Shown here: one piece after another, positions 54,304-64,000 of the stretch | Layout of the letters: every line of letters begins with the position of its first letter | How positions within the stretch are numbered: position 1 is the stretch's first letter | Assembly: GCA_035578155.1 (NCBI GenBank) | Contig: JAPWDM010000003.1 | Coordinates: 19,370,916-19,434,915 of the forward strand | Source: Brachynemurus nebulosus | Lineage: Eukaryota; Arthropoda; Insecta; Neuroptera; Myrmeleontidae | Direction: 5' to 3' | Length of the DNA stretch: 64,000 nucleotides | The notes under the pieces: generated by a model | Seen by the model: the letters and a program-made list of their open reading frames with translations, nothing else | Databases searched by the model: none | Told to the model about the DNA's origin: nothing | Position numbers and translations under genes: made by a program

Positions 54304-55194
54304 GGCGAGTAATATAATATTTACAAATACATCTCCATGGTTACTATCGTGGCTTAGTAACCATGGAGTCTGACATTACTATGCTTATACTCTTTCTACT
54401 GAACATAATTATGTTTTTCTAACGAATATCTTTAAAAACAACTATTGATTTTGAAAATTCCTTTACTATGGGAAAACTCAACTCTTCCAGCTGAGTACGA
54501 TTTCCTTTTTTTTTCTTCCAGTTGAAATATTTGTTATTAAGTCAGTGAAAAGCCGAATGTTTATCTAGTGGTTAGCAATATTCCAACCTGAATTTTTTGA
54601 TTTTATATGGAAATACATGAAAAAATTGGTCGCTTCAAAGAAATATTCCTTCTAATTCTTATTAACGATAGTACACATTTTTTTCGTCACAAGTGATTTA
54701 AGCACCATTGCAAATAGTACCTATTTATTTAAGTATTTACATTACGAATTTTAAAGTCAATTGAGTCAGAAAAAATTTGTAATAAGAATCAGAACAAGAT
54801 TTGACGATAATTAAAAAAAAATCTACAACACAACAGTGTAGGTACCTAATAAACACGAACATTCTTTTTGAATTTGAATATTACTGTGTGCAAATGCGCT
54901 TTCTTTGTGCGCCTGCTTTAAGAGGACATTGTTTACTTTATACAGCATAATTCTGCAACCTAACATGTCGTAAGTACTCCCTCTTACCTCTATCTCGCTC
55001 GCGCAACTTAGACGCAAAGTTATTTTTGTCAAGTTTTGCATTCATACCAATGTAGGAACAGTGGTTCTGTAGGGAGTATTTATTTAACTTTTTTCTTTTT
55101 TTTTAAACCAAATCCATTTTTATTTGATTATATGATAAATAGATCAATAAATTATTGTATAATGTACCGTTCCCTATTATTATTCATTATTTTT
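54304..55194. other. AT-rich DNA, nothing recognised
   Basis: Short overlapping frames only; an ACCATGG/CCATGGT inverted pair near 54330-54366. Confidence 0.5.
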
Positions 55195-55276
55195 ATTATT
55201 ATTATTTTTATTTTTATTATTATTATTATTATTATTAATATTATTATTATTATTTTTTTTTTTTTTTTTTTTTTTT
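55195..55276 (-). repeat. (ATT)n and poly(T): LINE 3' tail and target tract
   Basis: On the minus strand the LINE ends in about 20 A residues followed by (AAT)n. A second (ATT)n tract lies at the 5' end (62121-62136), so the element probably inserted in, or generated, AAT repeats. TAA-like tails are typical of I-clade elements. Confidence 0.75.
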
Positions 55277-55489
55277 AGTTAAAATTGGGGTACTGCTGCC
55301 GGTGGATGGCGCGGTCAGCAGCACCCGGCGGCATCGCCAACAGAGGGCATGCGCCGCCATAAACGGTACAGATAAAACATACACAAAACAGACAGGAACA
55401 CATAAATGCGATAGACAAGGGACAAAACATACACATAATAAAATCCATCGATGGGCCCTGCCATCCCAGGGCTTAAAAAGAGCGGACAG

Positions 55490-55950
55490 TCCTTGGTGAC
55501 GGTACGATAAGTACTAGACAGAGCGTCCGGTCACCAAGGCCTGGAAGCCATCGCTGGAACTCCCTCCGAGGCGTAAAGGGCCTCGGGGTGAAGGAACCTG
55601 ACTAGACAAAACACAAAGACTAGAATAATATCACAAATCGTATCACAGATAATACTTATTACGCCACTGGGGAGCCACAGGCCCACCAGTGACGCAATAA
55701 GGAGTTAAAACAATACCGCTGTGGAGCCATAACAACAGGCTCACAGCGGCATAAAAAAAATATCACAGAAAAGAAAACAAATGATGTACCACCTCGGGTG
55801 TAAAAGGCCCTCGGTAGTACATCGTTAAAAAACAATAACAAAACAGAAAACATGTATAAATAACAACAGTACCACTAAGGGTGTAAAAGGCCCTTAGTGG
55901 CATAACGAGAGACTAAAAGTACCCTGCCAGACCAGCTGGAACAGGGTATA
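55490..55950 (-). other. Hairpin series in the LINE 3' UTR
   Basis: At least seven stem-loops lie in a row: 55491-55539 (CCTTGGTGAC stem), 55566-55586, 55656-55700 (15 bp stem, two mismatches), 55716-55749 (CCGCTGTG plus GAGCC), 55783-55823, 55872-55900 (CCACTAAGGG, perfect 10 bp) and 55920-55948. Several share a GTGTAAAAGG loop. They may serve RT recognition of its own RNA. Confidence 0.75.
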
Positions 55951-56075
55951 GGCAATAAATAGGACAACACAAATCATTTTATACACGCAGATTAAAACAA
56001 AGCTGAAAATAAATTTTAAAATATCGGGGGAGAATCAAGAGACGACTTCCAATAAAATTTAGAGATGTAATGCCC

Positions 56076-59000
56076 CTACAGTCTCTGAAGAAGGTTCGAA
56101 TTTCTGAGAAATTCAATCATCCTTCTTTCAGAGACAGCATCATAACTGAGAGCGTTGGCTACATTATTTGGGAGCTGCAACCTCTGGCGCAATGGCGCAA
56201 AGGTTACACATTCCTCAACTATATGCCTCACGGTCAGCGCCGTCCCGCAGGCGGCGCACCTTGGCTGATCCTCACCGGCGAGAAGATGACGATGTGTTAA
56301 CGCCGTGTGGCCCAAGCGTAAACGCGTCAGGGCCACACTCTCTCGCCGGCTCAGATTTACAGGTGCCGGAGTTCTTCGGACCTCAGGTTTCACCTGTTTG
56401 AGCTTCGCCGTGAGGTTGTTCCACTCACGTTGCCATTTCTGATCGATCGCCGATCTAATGCACACTCTCAGATCCTCTGGGCGAATGGCAATGTCCTGTG
56501 GCTCACCGACTTCGGCTGCATGACGTGCTGCCTGGTCGGCGAGTTCATTGCCAGGTATCCCAACATGTCCGGGAATCCAAAAGAAGGTGATAGACTTTTG
56601 GCGGAGCATGTAGAGACACGTTCGGATGTTCTGCACCAGTGGATCGATGGTATGAGAGTGGCAGATCGCTTGCAACGCGCTCAACGAGTCGGAACAAATG
56701 AGGAATGCGCTGTCTTCGGATGTTCGACAGAATCGCAGGGCTTGCAAAATCGCAAATAACTCCGCAGTATACACAGTGGCCTGGGGAGGAAGTGACCAAG
56801 CGTGAGGATCGTCACGAATGACGATGGCACTTCCAACACCCGTAGCTGTTTTGGAACCATCTGTGTATATGCAGAGAGAGTCAAGTTCGCTAATGATCTC
56901 ATAAAAGCGGGATCGATATTCGAATGAACTGGTCTCCTCCTTGTTGAGACCAGTCAGGTCGAAACGACACCTTACGTTAGGGATCAGCCAAGGAGGTACT
57001 TCCATAGGACGTTTGGGAAGTACCTTGGCGAACTGTAAGTGTAGACTCTCTAATAACTCCTGCGTTCGAACGGCCACTGGTCGACTTATGGTGGGACGTC
57101 GACCGTAGAGCCCCTGTAAACGGTATCTGAACAGAGTCGGGTAGTTTATATGTGTAGGTGTTGCATATACCCCCGCTGCATAATTGAGCAAGAGACGTTC
57201 ACGTCTCAGTCGCAGCGGAGGAAGGCCCGACTCTACGCAGAGGCTCATAGAAGGGCTCGTTCGAAATGCTCCCGTAGCCAGTCGTATGCCTGCATGGTGA
57301 ACAGGATCTAGGAGTAGAAGCGCAGACGCCCGGGCGGAGGAGTAAGCAATGCTGCCGTAATCAATCCTAGTCAGAACTAGCGATTGATACAGGCGAAGCA
57401 ACGACTCCCGGCCCGCACCCCACGATGCACCAGCCAAGCACTTAAGCATGTTTATTGTCCTACGACAACTCGCAGCTAAGGCTTGGAGGTGTGGGCGCCA
57501 CGTAAGTTGTTTATCGAATATGAGTCCTAGAAACCTGACGCTATCGACGCACTGAAGGTTGGATCCTTTCAATGTGAGAACAGGATCCGGATGTGCGTTG
57601 CGCTTTCTGCAGAAGTGTACCACCGATGTCTTTTGGGGTGAAAATCGAAAACCAAGAGCTTCTGCAGAAGTCACCACTTCGTTGATGCCTTGTTGCAGCC
57701 GTTGTTGAATATCCTCGATGGAATCGGCTGCATAGAAGATTGTGAGGTCATCAACGTACAAGCAACGACGAATTGGGGCTGAAGCTGCAATATGACTGAC
57801 TGCGATGGAAAACAAGGTGACACTAATGGTGGAGCCTTGAGGAACACCATTCTCCTGGGAGTGGGTCTCAGACTCAGTGTCACCTACCCGGACACGAAAA
57901 GAACGGTCAGTCAGAAAACTTTTTACGAACTGAGGGAGGTTACCTCTTAAACCCCAGTCGTGCAGCTTCTTGAGAATGCCATACCTCCAGGTCATATCAT
58001 AAGCTTTCTCCAAATCGAAAAACACAGCCACAAGGTGTTTTCGTTGGAGAAACGCGTCTTGAATGACATTCTCGAGGCGAACAAGATGGTCCGTAGTCGA
58101 ATGGTATCGGCGGAACCCACATTGATGTTTAGGAATGAGACTGTGGGATTCCAGCCACCAGACGAGACGGTTGTTCACCATTTTTTCCAATACCTTGCTG
58201 AAACAGCAAGTCAAGGATATTGGACGGTAGCTAGATAGTTGCGATGAATCTTTACCCTCTTTTAGCAGCGGGATGATGGTAGCTTCTCGCCACTGCGGAG
58301 GGTAAACGCCTTGCCTAAAAATTTCGTTATACAAATCCAGTAACCTACACTTACCAGGATAAGGCAGGTTCCGGATCATGGCGTAGGGGATCTCATCAGG
58401 TCCAGGGGAAGTATCCCCAGATCCCCGAAGCGCCTCCAGTAATTCTTGCATAGAAAACGGTTGGTTGTACTGGAGAGATTCATCTGAGAAAAAATCAAGA
58501 TCGTTTTGCTCGTGTTCGATCTTGATCCGCAGGAAGTCCGGGTCATAATTTTGGGAGCCACTGACGCGCTCAAAGTGTTTAGCTAAACAATTAGCTATTT
58601 CTGCGCGTTCAGTGATGTTCCGACCGTCGACGACGAGAAGGGAGGGCATTAGTGAACGGGAGGATTTCCCTGTAATGGCCCTCACTCTTCTCCAGACCTC
58701 CGAAGTTGTTGTGGAGGTATTAATGGCCGAAACATATTGCTCCCATGATAGCCTCTTTTGCTCTTTAATTGTTCTTTTACATCGTGCTTGAGCACGTTTG
58801 TAGGCTATCACATTTTCCTGCGTGGGGCGACGTCTGAGTTCGTTGTACGCCCGCTTTTTCTCTGCAACTGCTACACTCACGACTTCATTCCACCATGGTA
58901 CGCGACGTTTGGGTGGAATGTTGGACGACTTCGGAATACTCTTGTATGCTGCTTCAATGACACTGGAGGACATTTGCTCCACATCATCTTCTACGTCTCC

Positions 59001-59738
59001 AGTCAGCTCGGGTGTACGGAATGAATCAGCGTACATCTCCCAGTCAGCTTGACGGAGACGCCATCTCGGCGAAGATGAATGTGGAGTCATCGGCGTGGTA
59101 CTGTTCAATATGATTGGAATATGGTCACTGCCGTATGAATCAGACGCCAGCGTCCATTCATAACGGTGTGCCATGACCGGTGAGCCGAGTGATAAGTCGA
59201 TAGCCGACAGCTCACCGGTTCTTGCGTTAATGAAAGTACCTTGACCGGTATTCAACAAGACCGCTTCAGACTCATCTAGAAACCGTTCTATGAGTCTTCC
59301 ACGGGCGTCTCTTGTGCTACAGCCCCACATGGGGCTGTGAGCATTAAAATCTCCTAGTAACAAAAATGGACGTGGTAACTGTAATGTAAGCTCGGTCAAA
59401 TCTTCGACGTTCCAGTCGAAATCGGGTAGGTAGACCGAGCATACTGTGAACTGGGGCGGTTTTAAAAATTGTATTGCAATAGCTTGTAGGGGGGTGTTTA
59501 ACGGGTGGTCCCGGAATGGGACGCCATCTTTGATGATGATGGCAACACCCCCCCTCGCCCTGATGTCTGGCTGTACGTCGTGCCGGCGGATTTTATGGTA
59601 TTTGATGGTAAATTGTTCCGCCGGCCGTAAATGTGTCTCTTGGAGGCACACGCACATAGGCGTGTGCTCAGCCAGAAGCATCTGCAATTCACAGTAATGG
59701 TGCTTAACACCATTACAGTTCCACTGTACGATAGCCAT
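56076..59738 (-). CDS. LINE ORF2: endonuclease, reverse transcriptase and RNase H
   Basis: A 1220-residue protein that nicks chromosomal DNA and copies its own RNA there (target-primed reverse transcription). Endonuclease (about 1-215, exonuclease-endonuclease-phosphatase fold): WNCNG with N8, QETH with E34, GDFNAH at 129-134 and GSDHIPI with D205/H206. Reverse transcriptase (about 440-720): SPGPDEIPY, YRPISL, FFDLEKAYD at 573-581, GVPQGS near 631-636 and YVDD at 661-664. RNase H (about 955-1075): D960 in YTDGS, E993, D1017 in SDSLSAL and D1068 in GNELADQAA, all four acidic residues present. A CCHC-type motif (C1161, C1164, H1172, C1177) lies near the C-terminus. No stop or frameshift interrupts it. 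It follows ORF1 after 37 bp and is probably translated from the same RNA by reinitiation. Confidence 0.97.
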   Translation of the reverse strand: MAIVQWNCNGVKHHYCELQMLLAEHTPMCVCLQETHLRPAEQFTIKYHKIRRHDVQPDIRARGGVAIIIKDGVPFRDHPLNTPLQAIAIQFLKPPQFTVCSVYLPDFDWNVEDLTELTLQLPRPFLLLGDFNAHSPMWGCSTRDARGRLIERFLDESEAVLLNTGQGTFINARTGELSAIDLSLGSPVMAHRYEWTLASDSYGSDHIPIILNSTTPMTPHSSSPRWRLRQADWEMYADSFRTPELTGDVEDDVEQMSSSVIEAAYKSIPKSSNIPPKRRVPWWNEVVSVAVAEKKRAYNELRRRPTQENVIAYKRAQARCKRTIKEQKRLSWEQYVSAINTSTTTSEVWRRVRAITGKSSRSLMPSLLVVDGRNITERAEIANCLAKHFERVSGSQNYDPDFLRIKIEHEQNDLDFFSDESLQYNQPFSMQELLEALRGSGDTSPGPDEIPYAMIRNLPYPGKCRLLDLYNEIFRQGVYPPQWREATIIPLLKEGKDSSQLSSYRPISLTCCFSKVLEKMVNNRLVWWLESHSLIPKHQCGFRRYHSTTDHLVRLENVIQDAFLQRKHLVAVFFDLEKAYDMTWRYGILKKLHDWGLRGNLPQFVKSFLTDRSFRVRVGDTESETHSQENGVPQGSTISVTLFSIAVSHIAASAPIRRCLYVDDLTIFYAADSIEDIQQRLQQGINEVVTSAEALGFRFSPQKTSVVHFCRKRNAHPDPVLTLKGSNLQCVDSVRFLGLIFDKQLTWRPHLQALAASCRRTINMLKCLAGASWGAGRESLLRLYQSLVLTRIDYGSIAYSSARASALLLLDPVHHAGIRLATGAFRTSPSMSLCVESGLPPLRLRRERLLLNYAAGVYATPTHINYPTLFRYRLQGLYGRRPTISRPVAVRTQELLESLHLQFAKVLPKRPMEVPPWLIPNVRCRFDLTGLNKEETSSFEYRSRFYEIISELDSLCIYTDGSKTATGVGSAIVIRDDPHAWSLPPQATVYTAELFAILQALRFCRTSEDSAFLICSDSLSALQAICHSHTIDPLVQNIRTCLYMLRQKSITFFWIPGHVGIPGNELADQAARHAAEVGEPQDIAIRPEDLRVCIRSAIDQKWQREWNNLTAKLKQVKPEVRRTPAPVNLSRRESVALTRLRLGHTALTHRHLLAGEDQPRCAACGTALTVRHIVEECVTFAPLRQRLQLPNNVANALSYDAVSERRMIEFLRNSNLLQRL

Positions 59739-59775
59739 TTCTGTTACTACTTGGGTTGCTCCCTAGGAAGTGTGG

Positions 59776-61464
59776 CTACTTCCTAGGTTTCCCCTTTGGC
59801 CAGCCTTTTTTCCTTTTGATCACTTTCACCTCGGCGTCTGAATTGTCAGATTCTGTTGCCGAGGTGTTGGTATAGGCGTCGGTCGTCGGGCGCTTAGTAC
59901 CCGTACGTACCGACGCGGTCGTACTTTCCGAGTCGCTCATCGGTGTTTGGATAGAGCGACTCGGGAGGGGGGTGACCGGGCGTTCAGGTGTGCCCGGTCG
60001 AGACGGCCGCTGTGGTAGCGGAGCCGTCATTGGTGGAGGCAGCATGGTTTCTGCCTCCGAGGTGGTAGTAGAAGGTCCCTTTTTAGGGGACCCTGATTTT
60101 TCCACCTCCTTCTCCCCCTCACTGTGGCGCCTTCTTGGCGGTGTCTTCTTTGGTGATGTCTTCTTTTTAGGAGAAGACGTCACAGTACGTACGACGGGTC
60201 CCTGAGGGGTGGTGGTAATCACCCTCTTGGCCGCAGGGACCTTGGCTGACACAACAGCGGCAGTACTGGGTGTAGACACAGCTACACCCACTGAGCGCAT
60301 TAGGCTCTGTTGCATTGATTGCATACATTCTTGCAATTTTCGCATATTTTCTTTTAATTCTTTTATGTCGCTGTTTTCTTTAGCCGCTGTAGGGGCGGGG
60401 GTCGCAGCAGCGCGTGCGTAACCATCCAAGGCCGAGCGTCGGGGCATGTTGCCCAAAAGCTTTCGACGTGCCTCTGGATAAGAAAGTCGTTCCAGGGCTC
60501 TCAGCTCTTGGATGGCTGATTCTTGCTTAAAAATGGGGCAATTTCTCGACTTGGCCGAGTGATTGCCCCCACAATTGACGCATTTTATTGGTTCGCCGCA
60601 CGGTCGTCCTTCGTGTAGCGGCTTACCACACACGCAGATCTGCTGCTCTACACTGCAACGTTGTGAGACGTGTCCGTATCTTTGGCAGTGGTAGCACCGC
60701 ATGGGTGCTGGAATATACGGACGAACGTCCACTTTGTTGAATAGGCCGATTACAACTTGTTTTGGTAAAACTGTAGTGTTGAAGGTTAATAGAATTAGAG
60801 GGGATTCTGGGTGTTTATTCCCTCTATTAAACTTCAACCTTTTGGCCTCAATAACCCCCTGTGGAGACATCTCCGACACTATCTCTTCCAGGGTACAGTA
60901 CGAAAGGGAGGGGTGCATTATCACTCCTTTGGAGTAGTTCAATGCACCGTGTGGTGACACCTCCACCGCGTACTGTCCTAATGCTTCTAAACTTTGGATT
61001 TTTGCTGATTGTGCCGGTGAGGATGCCTCCACGAGCAACCCTTTGCCCGATAGCTTGGCATCTTTTACCTGCCCAATGTCATTATTAACGAGTTTGGCTA
61101 GAAGGAAGGGACTGATCTTGCTGAAGTCGCCTTCCTTCGGTTTAACGACGAGGAACTTTGTATACTGCACTGACATTCTTGGGGCGTTCAAATCAAATGG
61201 ACGCCCACGACGGTTCCCTTTTGTTTTGTTTGTGGGAGGAGGGTTACCCCCGGTTGATTTTGTAACCACACTGCCTACTGGTTGTGGAGTTACAATCGAT
61301 GTTGTAGCGGGACTTGCCACGCTACTAGTGCCCTCACCAGATGACGGCGGTGGAGCTAGGTTCGCGTCCGTAGTTTGAGGCCCGGACTCGCCTGTATTTT
61401 TAATGTTATTTTCACCCATAAAACGTAACGCAAATAATCCCCCACCCCGCTCCCCACCCTCCAC
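59776..61464 (-). CDS. LINE ORF1: Gag-like nucleic-acid-binding protein
   Basis: 562 residues. The N-terminal ~95 are low-complexity Pro/Ser/Thr-rich. Residues about 97-250 form the RRM-like/Gag core seen in jockey- and I-type ORF1 proteins (VVKPKEGDFSKISPFLLAKL region). Three zinc knuckles follow at 257-310: CYHCQRYGHVSQRC, a variant CVCGKPLHEGRPC and CVNCGGNHSAKSRNC. A short helix (LRALERLSYPEARRKL) and a basic, Ser/Pro-rich C-terminus with SPKKKTSPKKTPPRRR suggest RNA binding and nuclear entry. Its role would be to coat the LINE RNA in the RNP. The start chosen is the first Met of the open frame; the inner Met at residue 16 is an alternative. Confidence 0.93.
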   Translation of the reverse strand: MEGGERGGGLFALRFMGENNIKNTGESGPQTTDANLAPPPSSGEGTSSVASPATTSIVTPQPVGSVVTKSTGGNPPPTNKTKGNRRGRPFDLNAPRMSVQYTKFLVVKPKEGDFSKISPFLLAKLVNNDIGQVKDAKLSGKGLLVEASSPAQSAKIQSLEALGQYAVEVSPHGALNYSKGVIMHPSLSYCTLEEIVSEMSPQGVIEAKRLKFNRGNKHPESPLILLTFNTTVLPKQVVIGLFNKVDVRPYIPAPMRCYHCQRYGHVSQRCSVEQQICVCGKPLHEGRPCGEPIKCVNCGGNHSAKSRNCPIFKQESAIQELRALERLSYPEARRKLLGNMPRRSALDGYARAAATPAPTAAKENSDIKELKENMRKLQECMQSMQQSLMRSVGVAVSTPSTAAVVSAKVPAAKRVITTTPQGPVVRTVTSSPKKKTSPKKTPPRRRHSEGEKEVEKSGSPKKGPSTTTSEAETMLPPPMTAPLPQRPSRPGTPERPVTPLPSRSIQTPMSDSESTTASVRTGTKRPTTDAYTNTSATESDNSDAEVKVIKRKKGWPKGKPRK

Positions 61465-62120
61465 GGAGCCTCATAAGGGACGTGGGACTCCCACGCCAGG
61501 GATACGGGAATGAGGGGCCCTAGGGACGAAGCCCATTGCCCCAGTGACACGCACGACCCCGGGGCGCTCGAATTTACTGCGGCCGGTGCATAACCGCAGC
61601 CACGGTCTATGCCTGAAGCCAGGGCCAAAGTGACGTGTTGTTCCGCCGTACTCGCAAGTAACGGCTTCCCTCAGTCACCAGGATCCCCTTTTCCAGGCAA
61701 CGCCGCTAAGCCACACACGAGCTAGTGTGGGTCCCGAAGATGACTTGAAGTTGGGACAACAAAGAAGAACGAAAACAAAACAAAACCAAAAACAAAAAGG
61801 AAACAAAAGATAAAAGAAAACCTGAAACAAAAGAAATAAAAATAACGAAAAACAAAAGGAATAAAAACGAAACGAAATAAAAAGATAGGTTAAGAAATGA
61901 ACGATCGAGGATTTCTCCTCTAGATCCGGCATCTTTTGTGAAAACGGTGGTACCTCGAGAAGGAACGGTGCCGATCTTGGGTAGTCAGAGGCTAATGGAA
62001 TCCGAAGATTACTGTATTGCGCATAAACTACCCCTGGAACCCTTAGCCTCCTTGACACCAATGGGGGATAAATATCCCTCACGGGTGCCAAGGGCAGCTG
62101 CTATAGGTGTCCTCACCACC
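61465..62120 (-). promoter_or_regulatory. LINE 5' UTR and presumed internal promoter
   Basis: About 650 bp upstream of ORF1 on the minus strand, including a strongly pyrimidine-rich stretch (TTTTGTTTTCG-type, 61760-61890). The element probably starts near 62120 at GGTGGTGAGGACACCTATAG, next to an (ATT)n tract. Non-LTR elements usually carry their promoter here. I see no single diagnostic core motif. Confidence 0.5.
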
Positions 62121-62159
62121 ATTATTATTATTATTCTGGCTATTATTATAATTTTAAAA

Positions 62160-64000
62160 AAATTAATAAATGGTCATTTAACTTCCCTACTCCGTTGAAC
62201 GGAAATGTGTTTAAGCTATAAATCTATTGAATTATTTTTAAAAGTTTTTAATAAAATAAATTTTTTGTGTTAGAATTTTTATGAGAATTTATTATTGTTC
62301 ATAAATTAATATTACAATTATATATACAGGTTGATTTTGAATTAAAAGTTTTTGTTATTATTGTAAACTGAACCTAATTTTCATAGAGAACAATACATAT
62401 AATACACAAAATTTGCCAAGTGCGTATTAGATTCGCATGAAACCAAGGTTCCCAAGTGGTTAAAGTTTTTTTTACAAGAGATGTTACTAATAATTCCACG
62501 TACATTAAAATGAAATTTCGGTTTCTTTAATCACTTTTCATTTTTAAGCTTCGTTTGTGAAACATTGAATTTCGAAGTTTATGTGTTAAGAAGTATAGAA
62601 CTTTTAGAAATATAGAGAACTAAATTATTACGTCGTTGACCCTCACGTTAACACACGGGCAAGTAATATTGTCGAATAGGTATATTTATGTATTTTTGTA
62701 ATGATCTCTGAAAATGTACTTAATTGTTCCATATGTGATTGTTATGAAAAGCTTTCACCACTGAGAGACTTTTATTTAATGCATATTTAACAAACCTTTG
62801 GCGATTTAAAAATCAAAATAAAAATATATATTTTATGATAACTTTAATAGAAAGTTCTTAGATGAAGACCAGCTGTAACTTTTTCAGATTTTTTTTTTCA
62901 TATTTCTCTTTTAAATTTCAGAAATTATCGATCGAAATTATCCGAAGTAGTTTTAATTGGAAGTTTGAAATACTACTCGAAATTTTTGAGATGATTTGGA
63001 ACAATAGTTTAAAAATTACGATTAAGCGATAAACGGTTACCTTGAATCTCAATATTTTATAAGCCAGGCTTCAAAATGGAAAATGATGAAAGGAACCTCA
63101 GCTTCATTTTAAGAGCTCTCTTTAATGTTTGATATCTAGCACGATGTGAAAAGAAATGTTTATCACCACTTTCCAATCCGAGAAAGTACCTCAACATATT
63201 AAGAAAACAATTGTATTGCTTAAAATTAAATGAGTCCTAGACCTTTAGCACATAGATGCAAAATTTCATTTTCACTTCTTTCGTAGATCGAAAGATGTTG
63301 GATTTGCGGGGTGTGATGAGGGTCAGAGAAAGATAGTACAGCTACCGGGGTTGTAGCCAGGACGCCTGAAGTCATTGGTAGGGGCCCAGGCAAAACACGG
63401 GACTAATGAGATAGACAGACACGCAAACAGACATGATCATTTTATAGGGGTTCCGAAATTTATTTCTTCGATACCCTAACAATACCGTTACCTACATAAT
63501 ATTTGAATGCGGCAAACATGCAAATTACTAAAGTATATAACAGAACACGTAGAAGTATTTCTAAGTATTTTGTTTACAATGTATTATAATGTTAAGACGA
63601 AAATGATAACAACAGGATTGAAAACAAGGGCATGATAACACGGAGGGGGTGGTGAGGGTTACAGGGTTACTCGGTGGAGGTGCATGAAGATAATTCACCA
63701 TGAAAATTATTCCTTCCACTAAATAACACGTTATTCAGTATAATGTATATTGTATGCAGTAAAATGTAGATGAATATAGGGTGTTTTTAAATTTTTCAAC
63801 CATTTTTTCGTTCATTTTTAGTGAACGCGTAGAGAAATAATTAAAATTGTGAAACGAATCTCTATATATAGATACCTATATTGAATAATTATCTTATGAA
63901 TTTTGATATAAGAAATTGAATTATACTGGGAGTCAATAATCTTTAAAAAAGTTTTAATACGTACAGCAAGATTAATAAAAGTGCAATAAGCTATGCTTCT
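62160..64000. other. AT-rich flank, nothing recognised
   Basis: No frame of interest, no inverted repeats and no partner repeats in the window were noted. Confidence 0.5.

Larger units (their letters stand above)
55277..62120 (-). mobile_element. Full-length I-clade-type LINE (non-LTR retrotransposon)
   Basis: On the minus strand: a 5' UTR of about 650 bp, ORF1 (61464-59776, Gag-like with zinc knuckles), a 37 bp spacer, ORF2 (59738-56076, endonuclease-RT-RNase H), a ~800 bp structured 3' UTR and an A-rich/(AAT)n tail. Both frames are uninterrupted and catalytic residues are intact. RNase H after the RT places it with I/Nimb-like or R1-type lineages. The exact clade is my inference. Its GC content is clearly higher than the surrounding DNA. 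Confidence 0.92.

Noticed and set aside
53761..54312. 183-codon open frame
   Set aside because: It spans a hAT MITE with an exact target duplication, and its Phe-rich composition comes from T runs in internal repeats.
56168..59697. Numerous 65-110 codon frames overlapping the LINE ORF2 and ORF1
   Set aside because: They are shadows of the high-GC, continuous LINE coding frames and have no domain of their own.

Overview
This is AT-rich animal DNA, almost certainly from an insect or other arthropod. The evidence is a combination of a Pao/BEL LTR retrotransposon, an I-clade LINE with RNase H, Penelope-like elements (PLEs) with GIY-YIG nucleases, a mariner remnant, hAT- and piggyBac-type MITEs and a Helentron-type non-autonomous family. 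A hemipteran such as an aphid would fit the base composition and element mix, but that is a weak guess. I found no convincing host gene exon, rRNA, canonical tRNA or CRISPR array. Every long open reading frame belongs to a mobile element, so this reads as a transposon-dense intergenic or intronic region.

Layout. 1-8.6 kb: AT-rich background with two TA-flanked TIR elements (2172-3130, 6665-7564) and a decayed jockey/CR1-type reverse transcriptase on the minus strand (about 3990-5345) with a PLE tail fragment inside it. 8.6-20 kb: a ~2 kb TIR-bounded region, a 2.8 kb foldback carrying three copies of a ~670 bp unit, and a 312 bp hAT MITE with an 8 bp target-site duplication (TSD). 20-28 kb: a TTAA-flanked MITE, diverged duplicated repeats, inverted PLE tails, a 440 bp foldback, a tRNA-like repeat and a 5'-truncated PLE with an open GIY-YIG frame (26756-27568). 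29.2-31.6 kb: a hAT-type element (8 bp TSD) split by a Helentron-associated element (HINE). 31.8-33.2 kb: a PLE composite that has acquired part of the HINE tandem array. 35.3-35.9 kb: a piggyBac MITE.

36.0-46.8 kb is a three-level nest. A minus-strand HINE is split by a gag-only Gypsy-type LTR element (6 bp TSD CACGTA, 192 bp LTRs), which is split by a structurally complete BEL element (5 bp TSD GACTC, 258 bp LTRs with no difference found by eye, one 1796-codon ORF). LTR divergence agrees with the nesting order.

47.5-54.3 kb: a pogo-like MITE, an internally deleted mariner, a ~102 bp-period satellite whose units each carry a heat-shock-element-like sequence, a ~645 bp palindrome of PLE tails, a 276 bp tandem duplication and a hAT MITE. 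55.2-62.1 kb: an apparently full-length, two-ORF I-clade LINE on the minus strand, with a series of hairpins in its 3' UTR. 62.2-64 kb: AT-rich DNA with nothing recognised.

The most interesting signals are (i) a shared hammerhead-like hairpin architecture at the tails of at least five different PLE-like repeats, (ii) the satellite with a periodic heat-shock-element motif, (iii) the HINE family with its tandem array and (iv) the LINE 3' UTR hairpin series.
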